Shown here: positions 6,682 through 14,530 of the stretch, in pieces
Layout: each line of letters opens with the position of its first letter
Numbering within the stretch: the stretch's first letter is position 1
Source: Desulfosediminicola ganghwensis
GTDB lineage: Bacteria; Desulfobacterota; Desulfobulbia; Desulfobulbales; Desulfocapsaceae
DNA: 64,000 nt
Assembly (NCBI RefSeq): GCF_005116675.2
Contig: NZ_CP050699.1
Coordinates: 4,583,001 to 4,647,000, forward strand
Direction: 5' to 3'
Notes under the pieces: generated by a model
What the model saw: the letters and a program-made list of their open reading frames with translations, nothing else
The model's database searches: none
What the model was told of the DNA's origin: nothing
Made by a program: the position numbers and the translations under genes

Positions 6682-7752
6682 TCAGTTCCGCTCTAAGCAG
6701 TAACGATATCGCTTAAATCGCTCCTCCCCCAACGTACAATGATATTCCGTAGGTCCTTCCTGCCCCCCCCCTTCCCGCAAGGCAAAGGCCGGGCAAATCC
6801 TACAGAATATTCGAAGATCACATGTTGTGCATTTGCTGTCACCCGGCTTGAGGTTGCTCAGCTGTTCCGGCACCACCTCCCGCCAGCCATCTCGAACAGA
6901 ACCTGACCTGAGATTATATTTCAGAGGTTCCAGCACCTGGCACGCCCGCATATTCCCATACGGGTCGATGGCAAAGCCCCGTTCTCCCAAGGCACACCGG
7001 TATGACTTTCCAGTGTCGTATTTCTTCCCGAAAGAACGGCTGTAGAGTTTTTCAAGCTCCTTAACACGCTGTGAATCCTGGGCTTCAAGCGCCACGACCT
7101 GCCCTGGCGCAATTCTTTCCTCAAACGGTTTCCCTTGGCTGCCCTCTGTTGCCCCGAACAGCTCTGCATCCCAGGTAAAGTTCTTTGAAAATTTCAGGTT
7201 GAGTTCTTTCAGTTGTGCAAATTCATCTATGTTGCGCCGGGTGATTATTGAACGTGTAAGCAGGGGCAGTTCTGCAGCCCGCATTATCTCAAGGTTGTTC
7301 ATCACTACTTCAAACATGCTTGCGGAGCCCGCAACCTGCTCATAACTGTCTGGCGACGCACCGTATATGGAAACTGCCACCTCATTGGGAGACCATTTCC
7401 TGAAAAAATCGATCCAGTCAGGTGAAAGAAGACTGCCATTGGTGAAAAGACTCACCAGAAAGCCTTTTTCCTTGGCACAGATCCATAGTTCTTTAAAGTC
7501 TGGCCGCAACAAGGGTTCACCACCGGTAAACGTTAAAAAAAGAGCCCCCTCGGCAGCACTTTCTTCCAGGATTCTTTCCCATTCATCAAGCGGCAATTCC
7601 TTGCTGAGCGAAGGACCATTTGCAGGAACCCGGCAATAGCAATGTTTGCAACGAAAATTACACCTATAGGTAAGTTCACACTTTATCGACAGAGGAACCC
7701 GTGGATCCTTGACCACCATTGAGTCAAGCACTGTGTTGAAATTACAGAGCAT
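6682..7752 (-). CDS. Radical SAM/SPASM peptide maturase
   Basis: 356-residue enzyme. The radical SAM cluster motif is CNFRCKHCYC (Cys31, 35, 38), followed by the GGEPLLRPDF stretch that binds SAM. A C-terminal SPASM domain holds auxiliary-cluster cysteines: YRCALGERGFAIDPYGNMRAC, CTTC, CRIC and a final CTLGE. This is the architecture of PqqE-like and sactipeptide/ranthipeptide maturases. A PqqD-like protein is encoded 14 bases upstream and the three-Cys precursor 29 bases downstream, so it very probably modifies that peptide. It is the only radical SAM gene in the window. The modification chemistry is unknown. Confidence 0.9.
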   Translation of the reverse strand: MLCNFNTVLDSMVVKDPRVPLSIKCELTYRCNFRCKHCYCRVPANGPSLSKELPLDEWERILEESAAEGALFLTFTGGEPLLRPDFKELWICAKEKGFLVSLFTNGSLLSPDWIDFFRKWSPNEVAVSIYGASPDSYEQVAGSASMFEVVMNNLEIMRAAELPLLTRSIITRRNIDEFAQLKELNLKFSKNFTWDAELFGATEGSQGKPFEERIAPGQVVALEAQDSQRVKELEKLYSRSFGKKYDTGKSYRCALGERGFAIDPYGNMRACQVLEPLKYNLRSGSVRDGWREVVPEQLSNLKPGDSKCTTCDLRIFCRICPAFALREGGGQEGPTEYHCTLGEERFKRYRYCLERN

Positions 7753-7766
7753 TACAACAGACCTCT

Positions 7767-8045
7767 TTATTCATTGACAATACAGATTCCCGATTTCACA
7801 AAGCTGTCAAAAGTAGCCCGGACATCTCGCTTGAGAAGGGTATCTTCAACGTTATAAATACCGCTAAGTCGCTCTAGTACCTCCTTCTGTGACTTTTCAG
7901 TATCCAGACAATCCCAGATTGCTGCTGCGGTCCCGTTTAAATGCTTAATTTTCTGTAAATCTGCACCAACTGTTGTTATCGGGATCAGTAAAAATTCACC
8001 TGCCACTTCTCTACCCACGTAATTATCGCTTCGCCTGATTTTCAT
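7767..8045 (-). CDS. PqqD-like RiPP recognition protein of the radical SAM locus
   Basis: 92-residue PqqD-family protein starting MKIRRSDNYVGREVAGEF and containing the typical helix around LNGTAAAIWDCLDTEKSQKEVLERL. It is the first gene of the minus-strand operon and is followed after 14 bases by the SPASM enzyme. PqqD-like proteins bind the leader of the precursor and dock on the radical SAM enzyme. It differs clearly in sequence from the RRE protein at 653-943, so the two loci are not a simple duplication. No strong ribosome binding site is seen. Confidence 0.85.
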   Translation of the reverse strand: MKIRRSDNYVGREVAGEFLLIPITTVGADLQKIKHLNGTAAAIWDCLDTEKSQKEVLERLSGIYNVEDTLLKRDVRATFDSFVKSGICIVNE

Positions 8046-8337
8046 TTCTTTGTGTACCTGGTTAAATATTCAATGCTCAGCTATAAGCCCGTACCATCGA
8101 CATAAAATCAATTAATTTGACAAACAATTGCAGCTATTTGCCAGATATACGCTTCTTAACATAGCTAGGCACAATTGCAATAGGCAATTATACGCATTTG
8201 CAGTCACTTAACTGCATACCAACACTTCCCAGGGCTTTATTTATAAGGCATAAATCGACTAATTTAATATTTGTAACGTTAATTGAATAACTTGCAGAGC
8301 AAGTTAAACAAAAATGCGGCCGAGAAGGGAAAGTGGC
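8046..8337 (-). promoter_or_regulatory. AT-rich upstream region of the radical SAM operon with repeated ACAATTGCA
   Basis: No gene is visible. The words ACAATTGCA occur at about 8124 and 8170, and related ATTTGC/GCAATT words lie around them. A short hairpin AACTTGC-aga-GCAAGTT occupies 8289-8305. These are candidate regulator sites in front of the operon. No convincing -35/-10 pair was identified. Confidence 0.3.
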
Positions 8338-8605
8338 GGAACTGCGAAACTACAAGTTGGATGTTGGACGTTGGATGGGGGACGGGAAATCAACTGCAAC
8401 TGAAACTGCACGTTGGAAGGGGGACGGAACTACGAGTTGGATGTTGGAGGTAACTACAAAAACGGGGAGGAGGAAAATCAGATTGTAAGGAGGGAGGGGT
8501 GAGGGGTTAGGAGGAACGGCAACTGCTGGAACTGCTGAACTGCAGGTTGGACGGGACTGCGAGTTGGACGTTGGAGGTGGGACGTAACTACAACAACAAC
8601 TGCTT
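8338..8605. repeat. Mosaic repeat copy R3
   Basis: Same word family and orientation as R1: GTTGGAT/GTTGGAC heptamers (8355-8375 and later), AACTGC hexamers, and the phrase GAGGGGTTAGGAGGaACGGCAACTGCTG, which is almost identical to a stretch of R1 near 255-290. It is noncoding. It forms the outer border of the radical SAM locus and abuts the leuA terminator. Confidence 0.85.
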
Positions 8606-8613
8606 AAGGGCAA

Positions 8614-8638
8614 AGGGCCCGGCATGGAACCGGGCCCT
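8614..8638 (-). terminator. GC-rich hairpin after leuA
   Basis: AGGGCCCGG (8614-8622) and CCGGGCCCT (8630-8638) form a perfect nine-base stem with a seven-base loop, eight bases beyond the leuA stop. The T-tract on the minus strand is weak (TTTGCCCTT), so termination strength is uncertain. Confidence 0.55.
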
Positions 8639-8645
8639 GGGAAGA

Positions 8646-10325
8646 TTAGGATATCTGTTTTCTGTTTAAAGCGCTGAGGACCGCCTTGATAGAGGCGATG
8701 ATGATGTCGGTATCTACGCCCACACCCCAGGTTTTGGTGCCATGAGGTTTTTCGATTTCGATATAGGCTGCGGCGCGGGCGGAAGAGCCGCCGTTTAAGG
8801 CGTGTTCGTGGTAGCTGCAGAGTTTGAAATCACCGGTAATATCCGCTTTCAGGGCAGAACAGAAGGCATCGAGCGGGCCGTTACCGATTGCGTGGATGGT
8901 TTTCACCTCGTCGCCCATGCGTACATCCGCCTCTACTTCGGCTGAAGAGTCTGCATCGTCGATGTGGCGTTTTATCACATGGAAGCCTTTCAGGGAATAT
9001 GGCTCACTTGCCGAAAGGTAAACCTGATCAAAAGCCTGGTAAATTTCTTTGGTCTGAAGCTCCCTGCCCTCTTTATCCGTTACTGCCTGTACGATCTTGC
9101 CGAACTCAGGATGCATCTTTTTAGGCATCTTGAAGCCAAACTCTTTATCCATGATATAGGCGACACCGCCTTTGCCGGACTGGCTGTTAATACGGATAAT
9201 CGACTCGTAGGTGCGGCCGACATCGGTCGGGTCGATGGGCAGATACGGCACCTCCCAGAGGCCTGAATCTGCGATATCGTAGGCGGTCATTCCTTTATTG
9301 ATCGCATCCTGATGGGAACCGGAGAAAGCGGTATAGACCAGCTCGCCGGCATACGGGTGCCGCTGGTGAACCGGCAGACGGCAGATACGTTCATACACCT
9401 CGACCAGATGGTTCATGTCAGAGATATCAAGCTCAGGGTTCACGCCCTGGGTAAACATATTGAGAGCGAGGGTAATGAGGTCGACATTACCGGTTCGCTC
9501 ACCATTGCCGAACAGGGTGCCCTCTACCCTGTCGCCGCCCGCCATAAGGGCAAGCTCGGTTGCAGCAACCGCACAGCCACGATCGTTGTGGGCGTGGAGG
9601 CTGATGATGGCTGATTCACGGTTCTTCATATTGGTGCAAAACCACTCGATCTGGTCTGCATAAATATTCGGGGCCGAAAGCTCGACGGTTGCAGGCAGAT
9701 TGATGATAAGTCTGTTATTCGGGGTCGGCTCCAGCTCAGCCATCACCGCCTCGCAGATCTCAAGGGCAAAATCCATCTCGGTGCCGGTGAAACTCTCAGG
9801 CGAATATTCGTAGCGGAACCTTGTCTCCGGGTACTTCTGTTCTTCTTCTTTAAGCAGCTTCACACCCTCGATGGCGATGTCGATGATCTCCTGACGGCCC
9901 ATATTGAAGACCGTGCGTCGCTGCAGGGTTGAAGTGGAGTTGTAGATATGAACGATAACTTCCTTGGCACCCTTGATCGACTCGAACGTTCTTTTGATGA
10001 GATGCTCCCGCGCCTGGGTGAGTACCTGGATCACCACACCATCCGGGATCAGGTCGTCTTCAATCAGCTTGCGGGTGAACTCGAACTCGACCTCGGAAGC
10101 GGATGGGAAGCCTACTTCGATCTCTTTAAAACCAATCTCACAAAGCAGCTTGAACATTTCCAGCTTCTTCTGCAGACTCATGGGCTGGATAAGGGCCTGA
10201 TTGCCGTCGCGAAGATCGACACTGCACCAGGTTGGTGCCTTGGTAATCGCATTGTTCGGCCAGGTGCGCCCAGGCAGATCAATCTTTGGAAATGGGCGAT
10301 ATTTGCTCACTGCTTCGGGGTTCAT
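8646..10325 (-). CDS. leuA: 2-isopropylmalate synthase
   Basis: 559-residue enzyme that condenses acetyl-CoA with 2-oxoisovalerate in the first committed step of leucine synthesis. The HMGL-like TIM barrel has the VDLRDGNQALIQPM signature near the N-terminus and SLHAHNDRGCA with metal-binding His residues. The C-terminal part is the leucine-binding LeuA regulatory domain. Its length and opening KYRPFPKIDLPGRTWP fit the longer LeuA subfamily. ATG at 10325 is chosen because TAGGAG precedes it; an upstream in-frame extension runs through repeat R4 and is rejected. Expression is probably controlled by the leucine leader and attenuator at 10418-10550, and also by feedback inhibition as is usual for the family. 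Confidence 0.95.
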   Translation of the reverse strand: MNPEAVSKYRPFPKIDLPGRTWPNNAITKAPTWCSVDLRDGNQALIQPMSLQKKLEMFKLLCEIGFKEIEVGFPSASEVEFEFTRKLIEDDLIPDGVVIQVLTQAREHLIKRTFESIKGAKEVIVHIYNSTSTLQRRTVFNMGRQEIIDIAIEGVKLLKEEEQKYPETRFRYEYSPESFTGTEMDFALEICEAVMAELEPTPNNRLIINLPATVELSAPNIYADQIEWFCTNMKNRESAIISLHAHNDRGCAVAATELALMAGGDRVEGTLFGNGERTGNVDLITLALNMFTQGVNPELDISDMNHLVEVYERICRLPVHQRHPYAGELVYTAFSGSHQDAINKGMTAYDIADSGLWEVPYLPIDPTDVGRTYESIIRINSQSGKGGVAYIMDKEFGFKMPKKMHPEFGKIVQAVTDKEGRELQTKEIYQAFDQVYLSASEPYSLKGFHVIKRHIDDADSSAEVEADVRMGDEVKTIHAIGNGPLDAFCSALKADITGDFKLCSYHEHALNGGSSARAAAYIEIEKPHGTKTWGVGVDTDIIIASIKAVLSALNRKQIS

Positions 10326-10343
10326 TGATTTTCTCCTAAAACG

Positions 10344-10396
10344 ACAAGTTGGATGTTGGACGTTGGGTGTTGGACGTAACTGCAACGACAACTGCT
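10344..10396. repeat. Mosaic repeat copy R4 inside the leuA 5-prime leader
   Basis: GTTGGAT, GTTGGAC, GTTGGGT and GTTGGAC heptamers are followed by GTAACTGCAACGACAACTGC. It lies between the attenuator T-run and the leuA ribosome binding site, so it is transcribed as part of the leuA mRNA leader. Confidence 0.8.
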
Positions 10397-10417
10397 CACG
10401 CCCCACTGGCTTTTTAC

Positions 10418-10454
10418 AAAAAAAAAAGGCCACGGTTTTGCAACCGCGGCCTTT
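10418..10454 (-). terminator. Attenuator terminator upstream of leuA
   Basis: On the minus strand a 13-base stem (arms 10442-10454 and 10425-10437, one G-U wobble, four-base loop) is followed by ten T residues (10427-10418). It lies 24 bases after the stop of the leucine-rich leader peptide and about 90 bases before leuA. This is the classic layout of a leucine attenuator. Confidence 0.85.
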
Positions 10455-10478
10455 AAGGGATATATGTGTAGAATCTGC

Positions 10479-10550
10479 CTACAACTCCCCCACGCTGGCC
10501 GCGGTGCTTGCCAGTAGACTAAGTAGTAGGGAAAGAAGCAGGATTCTCAT
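10479..10550 (-). CDS. leuL: Leucine leader peptide (attenuation of leuA)
   Basis: 23-codon ORF opening MRILLLSLLLSLL, with eight Leu among residues 4-13 and one more at the end. GAAGG lies eleven bases upstream of ATG 10550. A strong intrinsic terminator follows and leuA comes next in the same direction. The Leu codons are CTG, CTT and CTA. When leucyl-tRNA is scarce the ribosome would stall here and favour an antiterminator. The sequence also resembles a signal peptide start, but the ORF stops at once and is followed by the terminator, so a leader peptide is the better reading. Confidence 0.8.
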   Translation of the reverse strand: MRILLLSLLLSLLASTAASVGEL

Positions 10551-11075
10551 AATCTATTATGCCTTCGAAGAATTCTTTTATTCAAAAAATAGTGATTAGT
10601 ATGAAATTATATTATAGGATTCAAACTAAACGCTAAATCTTATGGATGTCAAGCGGCTTTTTCAGTTAAGACTCGATTCCCGTCCCAGGGGATGAGGACA
10701 ATACAGCAGGCTTTTCATGTCTCGACAGTATGTTAAAAGGCATATGCCGGAAAGAGGCTCATCACTGTTTGATGGTCCAACTCATCGTAATTCCTGCAAC
10801 AGTCTTGATGGTTGACATCTGTCGTATGGGCATATATATTTCGCATTCTCAACCTAATTCCACTGCTTTTTCAGCATCCTCTGCCCATGATATTGCATGA
10901 AAAAAGCAGCCAATCAGCCTATTATTAAATAAATAACAATACATTGGGGGACATTCCACCGTCCATCCCAAAGGGTATTATTTATAACAAGCTACTCAAA
11001 AAAACCAGATTACAATCTTCGAGAAATATCCAGGCTAACTATCGCCCTAGAAATCTATACAAGAGGAAGAATTTA
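10551..11075. other. Divergent intergenic region between leu leader and ilvB
   Basis: No gene is seen in these 525 bases, which should hold the divergent leu and ilv promoters. A TATAAT (10611-10616, minus) and a TTGACA (10647-10652, minus) are 30 bases apart and so do not form a standard pair. An inverted repeat CTGCTTTTTCA (10863-10873) / TGAAAAAAGCAG (10898-10909) lies on the ilvB side. An upstream in-frame extension of ilvB from 10944 is not supported. Confidence 0.5.
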
Positions 11076-12776
11076 ATGGGAAAAATCACCGGCGCCCAAG
11101 CTATTATCAAGTGCCTCCAGGAGGAGGGAGTTAAAACACTATTCGGTTATCCCGGCGGCGCTGTCATCGACCTGTACGATGCGCTGATGGATTCCGACAT
11201 AGATAACGTACTGGTACGACATGAGCAGGGAGCTGTTCATGCAGCCGACGCCTTCAGCCGGGTAACCGGTGAAGTCGGAGTGGCACTGCTCACTTCCGGC
11301 CCCGGTGCGACTAACGGTGTGACTGGTATCGCCACCGCCTATATGGACTCCATCCCCATGGTTGTCCTTACCGGGCAGGTACCCCGCCACCTGATTGGCA
11401 ACGATGCTTTTCAGGAAGTTGATATCGTCGGAATTACCAGACCTTGCACCAAGCACAACTACCTGGTATCCAACAAAGAAGATATCGTTCCGGTATTGCG
11501 TGAAGCGTTTTACATTGCCCGCACCGGTCGGCCCGGCCCGGTATTGGTCGATCTTCCCAAGGATCTTGTGGCCAGCCTGGTTAGCTATCCTGAGAAGAAG
11601 CCGATCCGCATGCAGAATTATCAACCCACCTATGAGCCGCATATCGGCCAGATTACCAAAGCCTGCAAGCTGATCATGAAAGCGCGCAAGCCGGTGCTCT
11701 ATGTGGGTGGCGGAGTGATTCTCTCAGATGCCAGCCATGAGTTGACCAAGCTTGCAACCCGACTGAACATCCCGGTCACCATGACCCTGATGGGCCTGGG
11801 AGGTTTCCCCGGCACCCATGAGCTGTCGCTCGGTATGCTTGGCATGCACGGTTCTTACACTGCTAATATGGCGGTTGCCCAGTCTGACCTGCTGATCGCG
11901 GTAGGTGCCCGTTTTGACGACCGTGTTACAGGTAAGCTCGAGGAATTTGCATCGAACGCCAAAATCGTTCACATAGATATCGACCCGACTTCGATCAGTA
12001 AAAATGTCAGCGTCGATGTTCCCATCGTTGCCGATTGCAAATACGCCCTGCAGGCGATGAACAAGTATTTTGACGCTGAAACCAACTTCGACATCAAGGA
12101 AGAAGCTGCCCGGCACCAGCCGTGGTTTGATACCATTAAGGAATGGCGGCAAGAGCATCCGATGCGGTTCCACGACGATGATATCATCATCAAGCCGCAA
12201 TACGTGATCCAGAAGCTTGAGGAGTTGACCGGCGGCGATGCAATTATCACCACCGAGGTTGGCCAGAACCAGATGTGGGCGGCCCAATATTACCGTTTTG
12301 ATAAACCCCGCCATTTCGTCACCTCCGGTGGCCTCGGCACCATGGGTTTCGGTTTACCTGCGGCGATTGGTGCGCAGATGGCGTTTCCGAACAAGACGGT
12401 TATCGATGTGGCCGGTGACGGCTCTATCCAGATGAACATTCAGGAACTTGCCACAGCCAAGCAGCAGGGGTTGCCGGTAAAGGTGGCCATTCTCAATAAC
12501 AATTATCTCGGCATGGTTCGTCAATGGCAGGAGCTCTTCTACAATAAGCGCTATGCCTCGACTGTTATGGAGGTCGCACCCGACTTCGTTGAACTCGCCA
12601 AGGCGTTTGGCGCAGTCGGCCTGAGGGCTACCAAGAAGAGCGAGGTCGAAGGGGTAATCAAGGAGGCACTGGCCACCGATAATATCGTTGTCATGGACTT
12701 CAATATTAATCGGGAGGAGGGAGTTTATCCGATGGTGCCGGCGGGGAAGGCGAATACCGAAATGCTTCTGGTGTAG
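11076..12776 (+). CDS. ilvB: Acetolactate synthase large subunit
   Basis: 566-residue thiamine-diphosphate enzyme that makes acetolactate or acetohydroxybutyrate for valine, leucine and isoleucine synthesis. It starts MGKITGAQAIIKCLQEEG with LFGYPGGAVIDLYDAL, and has the TPP/Mg motif VAGDGSIQMN...NNNYLGMVRQW near the C-terminus. ATG at 11076 is preceded by AAGAGGAAG; the ORF is open further upstream but without family similarity. The small regulatory subunit gene ilvN follows after about 220 bases that contain a long hairpin. Confidence 0.95.
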   Translation: MGKITGAQAIIKCLQEEGVKTLFGYPGGAVIDLYDALMDSDIDNVLVRHEQGAVHAADAFSRVTGEVGVALLTSGPGATNGVTGIATAYMDSIPMVVLTGQVPRHLIGNDAFQEVDIVGITRPCTKHNYLVSNKEDIVPVLREAFYIARTGRPGPVLVDLPKDLVASLVSYPEKKPIRMQNYQPTYEPHIGQITKACKLIMKARKPVLYVGGGVILSDASHELTKLATRLNIPVTMTLMGLGGFPGTHELSLGMLGMHGSYTANMAVAQSDLLIAVGARFDDRVTGKLEEFASNAKIVHIDIDPTSISKNVSVDVPIVADCKYALQAMNKYFDAETNFDIKEEAARHQPWFDTIKEWRQEHPMRFHDDDIIIKPQYVIQKLEELTGGDAIITTEVGQNQMWAAQYYRFDKPRHFVTSGGLGTMGFGLPAAIGAQMAFPNKTVIDVAGDGSIQMNIQELATAKQQGLPVKVAILNNNYLGMVRQWQELFYNKRYASTVMEVAPDFVELAKAFGAVGLRATKKSEVEGVIKEALATDNIVVMDFNINREEGVYPMVPAGKANTEMLLV

Positions 12777-12809
12777 GGCACTGCCAATATGCACCCATCT
12801 TTTGCCGAT

Positions 12810-12851
12810 CACTTCTTGTCCGCATAGATACGACTATAGCGGACAGAAGTG
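12810..12851 (+). other. Long hairpin between ilvB and ilvN
   Basis: CACTTCTTGTCCGC (12810-12823) pairs with GCGGACAGAAGTG (12839-12851) with one bulged base, and the loop can extend the stem through ATAG/CTAT. No T-tract follows. It may stabilise the ilvB mRNA, mark a processing site, or lower ilvN expression. Confidence 0.5.
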
Positions 12852-12995
12852 CTTGCTAAAATATCGGCGCATCTTGACAGTACTGGCGGATTGATTGGTA
12901 AATGCAAAAACCAGCACAACTTCGTCATACAGATTTTGAGAGATTTGAGAGATAAATTTCGTGTTTAGTTGGCGCGAATGATACAGGATAACTAT

Positions 12996-13484
12996 ATGAA
13001 AAGTCATACAATATCGGTTCTGCTGCAGAATAAGCCGGGTGTATTGTCGCGGGTGACTGGTCTGTTCAGCGGTCGTGGCTATAATATTGAAAGTCTTTGT
13101 GTGGCAGAGACCCTTGAGCCCGGAATTTCTTGCCTTACCCTGGTTTCCAGGGGTGATGATTCCATTATTGAGCAGATCACCAAACAGCTGCATAAGCTTA
13201 TTGATGTCATCAAGGTGACTGACATCAGTGAAAAAGAATATGTAGAACGTGAGATGGTGCTCATTCGCGTCAAGGCGGAATCAACAACACGTGCTGAAGT
13301 TCTGCGTGTTATTGATATTTTTCGCGGCAAGGTGGTGGATGTCAGCGCCAAGAGTTACGCGGTGGAGGTAACAGGCCCTGCTTCAAAAATACAGGCTGTT
13401 ATCGATATATTGCGCCCAATCGGTATCAAAGAAATTATTCGTACCGGTACCATTGCCATGGCCAGGGCAGACAAAAAGAAATAA
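12996..13484 (+). CDS. ilvN: Acetolactate synthase small (regulatory) subunit
   Basis: 162-residue regulatory subunit that binds valine and activates IlvB. The N-terminal ACT domain is clear (SHTISVLLQNKPGVLSRVTG, then GYNIESLCVAETLEPGISC) and is followed by the usual C-terminal ALS_ss domain. ATG 12996 with an upstream AGGA is preferred over the in-frame TTG at 12969. It is co-directional with ilvB but separated by about 220 bases. Confidence 0.93.
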   Translation: MKSHTISVLLQNKPGVLSRVTGLFSGRGYNIESLCVAETLEPGISCLTLVSRGDDSIIEQITKQLHKLIDVIKVTDISEKEYVEREMVLIRVKAESTTRAEVLRVIDIFRGKVVDVSAKSYAVEVTGPASKIQAVIDILRPIGIKEIIRTGTIAMARADKKK

Positions 13485-13607
13485 GTAATTTTGTTCTTTC
13501 TTGCTATTTGCCAAAACTACCGCTTAGTAAGCCTGACGCAGTGTGTTATATATCGTGATTCGCAATGAGTCTCACTTTGGGATTGTCAGGAGTGAGTAAC
13601 GAGGAGT

Positions 13608-13641
13608 GAGACGTTTACATTCATCTGGAAGTAAACGTCTC
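13608..13641. other. Inverted repeat between ilvN and psd
   Basis: GAGACGTTTAC (13608-13618) and GTAAACGTCTC (13631-13641) form a perfect eleven-base dyad with a twelve-base loop. The surrounding 13485-13770 region has no gene. It carries AGGAGTGAG words at about 13588 and 13601 and their inverse at about 13706, a word family also seen beside the IS110 element. The role is unknown. Confidence 0.5.
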
Positions 13642-13770
13642 GCAAATGCGATGTGTTAGCGATAGTCTTCATAGAACACATTATTCAGGCATTTCCCCTC
13701 TCGCTTCACTCCTCACGCAACCAGCTGAGTTTACAAGTAATCAGACTTTACACATATTCGAGGAATATCC

Positions 13771-14433
13771 ATGTTAAAACCTAAAGTCCCCGTTGCCCTT
13801 GAGGGTTATCCCTTTATCGGCTTTATGGCTTTTGTCACCATTGTGCTTGCTTTGCTCGGGTACACCCTGCTGGCGTTGGTCGGCCTGCTGCTCACAGCTT
13901 TTGTGCTCAGCTTTTTTAGAGATCCGGAACGGTTCGTGCCCGAAGATGAGGATGCACTTATCTCACCTGCAGACGGGAAGATTATCGTTGCCAGAAAGGT
14001 TCAGGACGACACCTTCACCGGTGGCGAGGCGTTCAAGCTCTCTATCTTCATGAATGTTTTCAATGTTCATGTGAACCGCAATCCAATGAGCGGCACAGTG
14101 GAGCGCATTGTCTATCAACCCGGCAAATTCTACGCCGCAGATACTGAAAAAGGTGAGTTGCAAAACGAATATTGTGGCACGGTTATGAAAACCAGCGCCG
14201 GCCATAAAGTGGCCTTCGTGCAGATCGCCGGGCTTATTGCCCGCCGCATTATCTGCTGGCTCGAAAATGGTGACACGATTAAAAAAGGTGAACGCATGGG
14301 CTTGATTCGATTTGGCTCCCGTGTTGACCTTTACTTTCCTGCCGATTCTGAAATCCATGTCCAGATGGGGCAGAAGGTACGTGCCGGCGAGACTATCCTG
14401 GCTCGTTTAAAAACGCCTGAAACGACAAAATAA
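13771..14433 (+). CDS. psd: Phosphatidylserine decarboxylase proenzyme (short form)
   Basis: 220-residue proenzyme that makes phosphatidylethanolamine from phosphatidylserine at the inner membrane. Two N-terminal hydrophobic segments (about 12-47) anchor it. SPADGKI and the NVHVNRNPMSG stretch are typical of the family. FGSR (Gly182-Ser183) is the self-cleavage site that yields the pyruvoyl cofactor. The length fits the short Psd type. The next enzyme-partner gene, pssA, is usually adjacent, but here the IS110 element and a repeat mosaic lie between them. Confidence 0.93.
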   Translation: MLKPKVPVALEGYPFIGFMAFVTIVLALLGYTLLALVGLLLTAFVLSFFRDPERFVPEDEDALISPADGKIIVARKVQDDTFTGGEAFKLSIFMNVFNVHVNRNPMSGTVERIVYQPGKFYAADTEKGELQNEYCGTVMKTSAGHKVAFVQIAGLIARRIICWLENGDTIKKGERMGLIRFGSRVDLYFPADSEIHVQMGQKVRAGETILARLKTPETTK

Positions 14434-14530
14434 TTGTAAGGAGTGAGGTGTGAGCAACTGTGTTCAAAGTCAAACCTAATCGTACAGATGAAATCTGCAA
14501 CTGACTCAGAGGTAAGGGTTTTAAATTTCA

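Noticed and set aside
8046-8170. TGGC...TGCA element upstream of the radical SAM operon as a sigma54 promoter
   Set aside because: The GG to GC spacing is nine bases, one short of the strict requirement.
10611-10652. TTGACA and TATAAT upstream of the leucine leader as one promoter
   Set aside because: They are 30 bases apart; a standard promoter needs about 17.
10944-11075. 44-residue N-terminal extension of IlvB
   Set aside because: No family similarity; ATG 11076 has a proper ribosome binding site and matches the family start.
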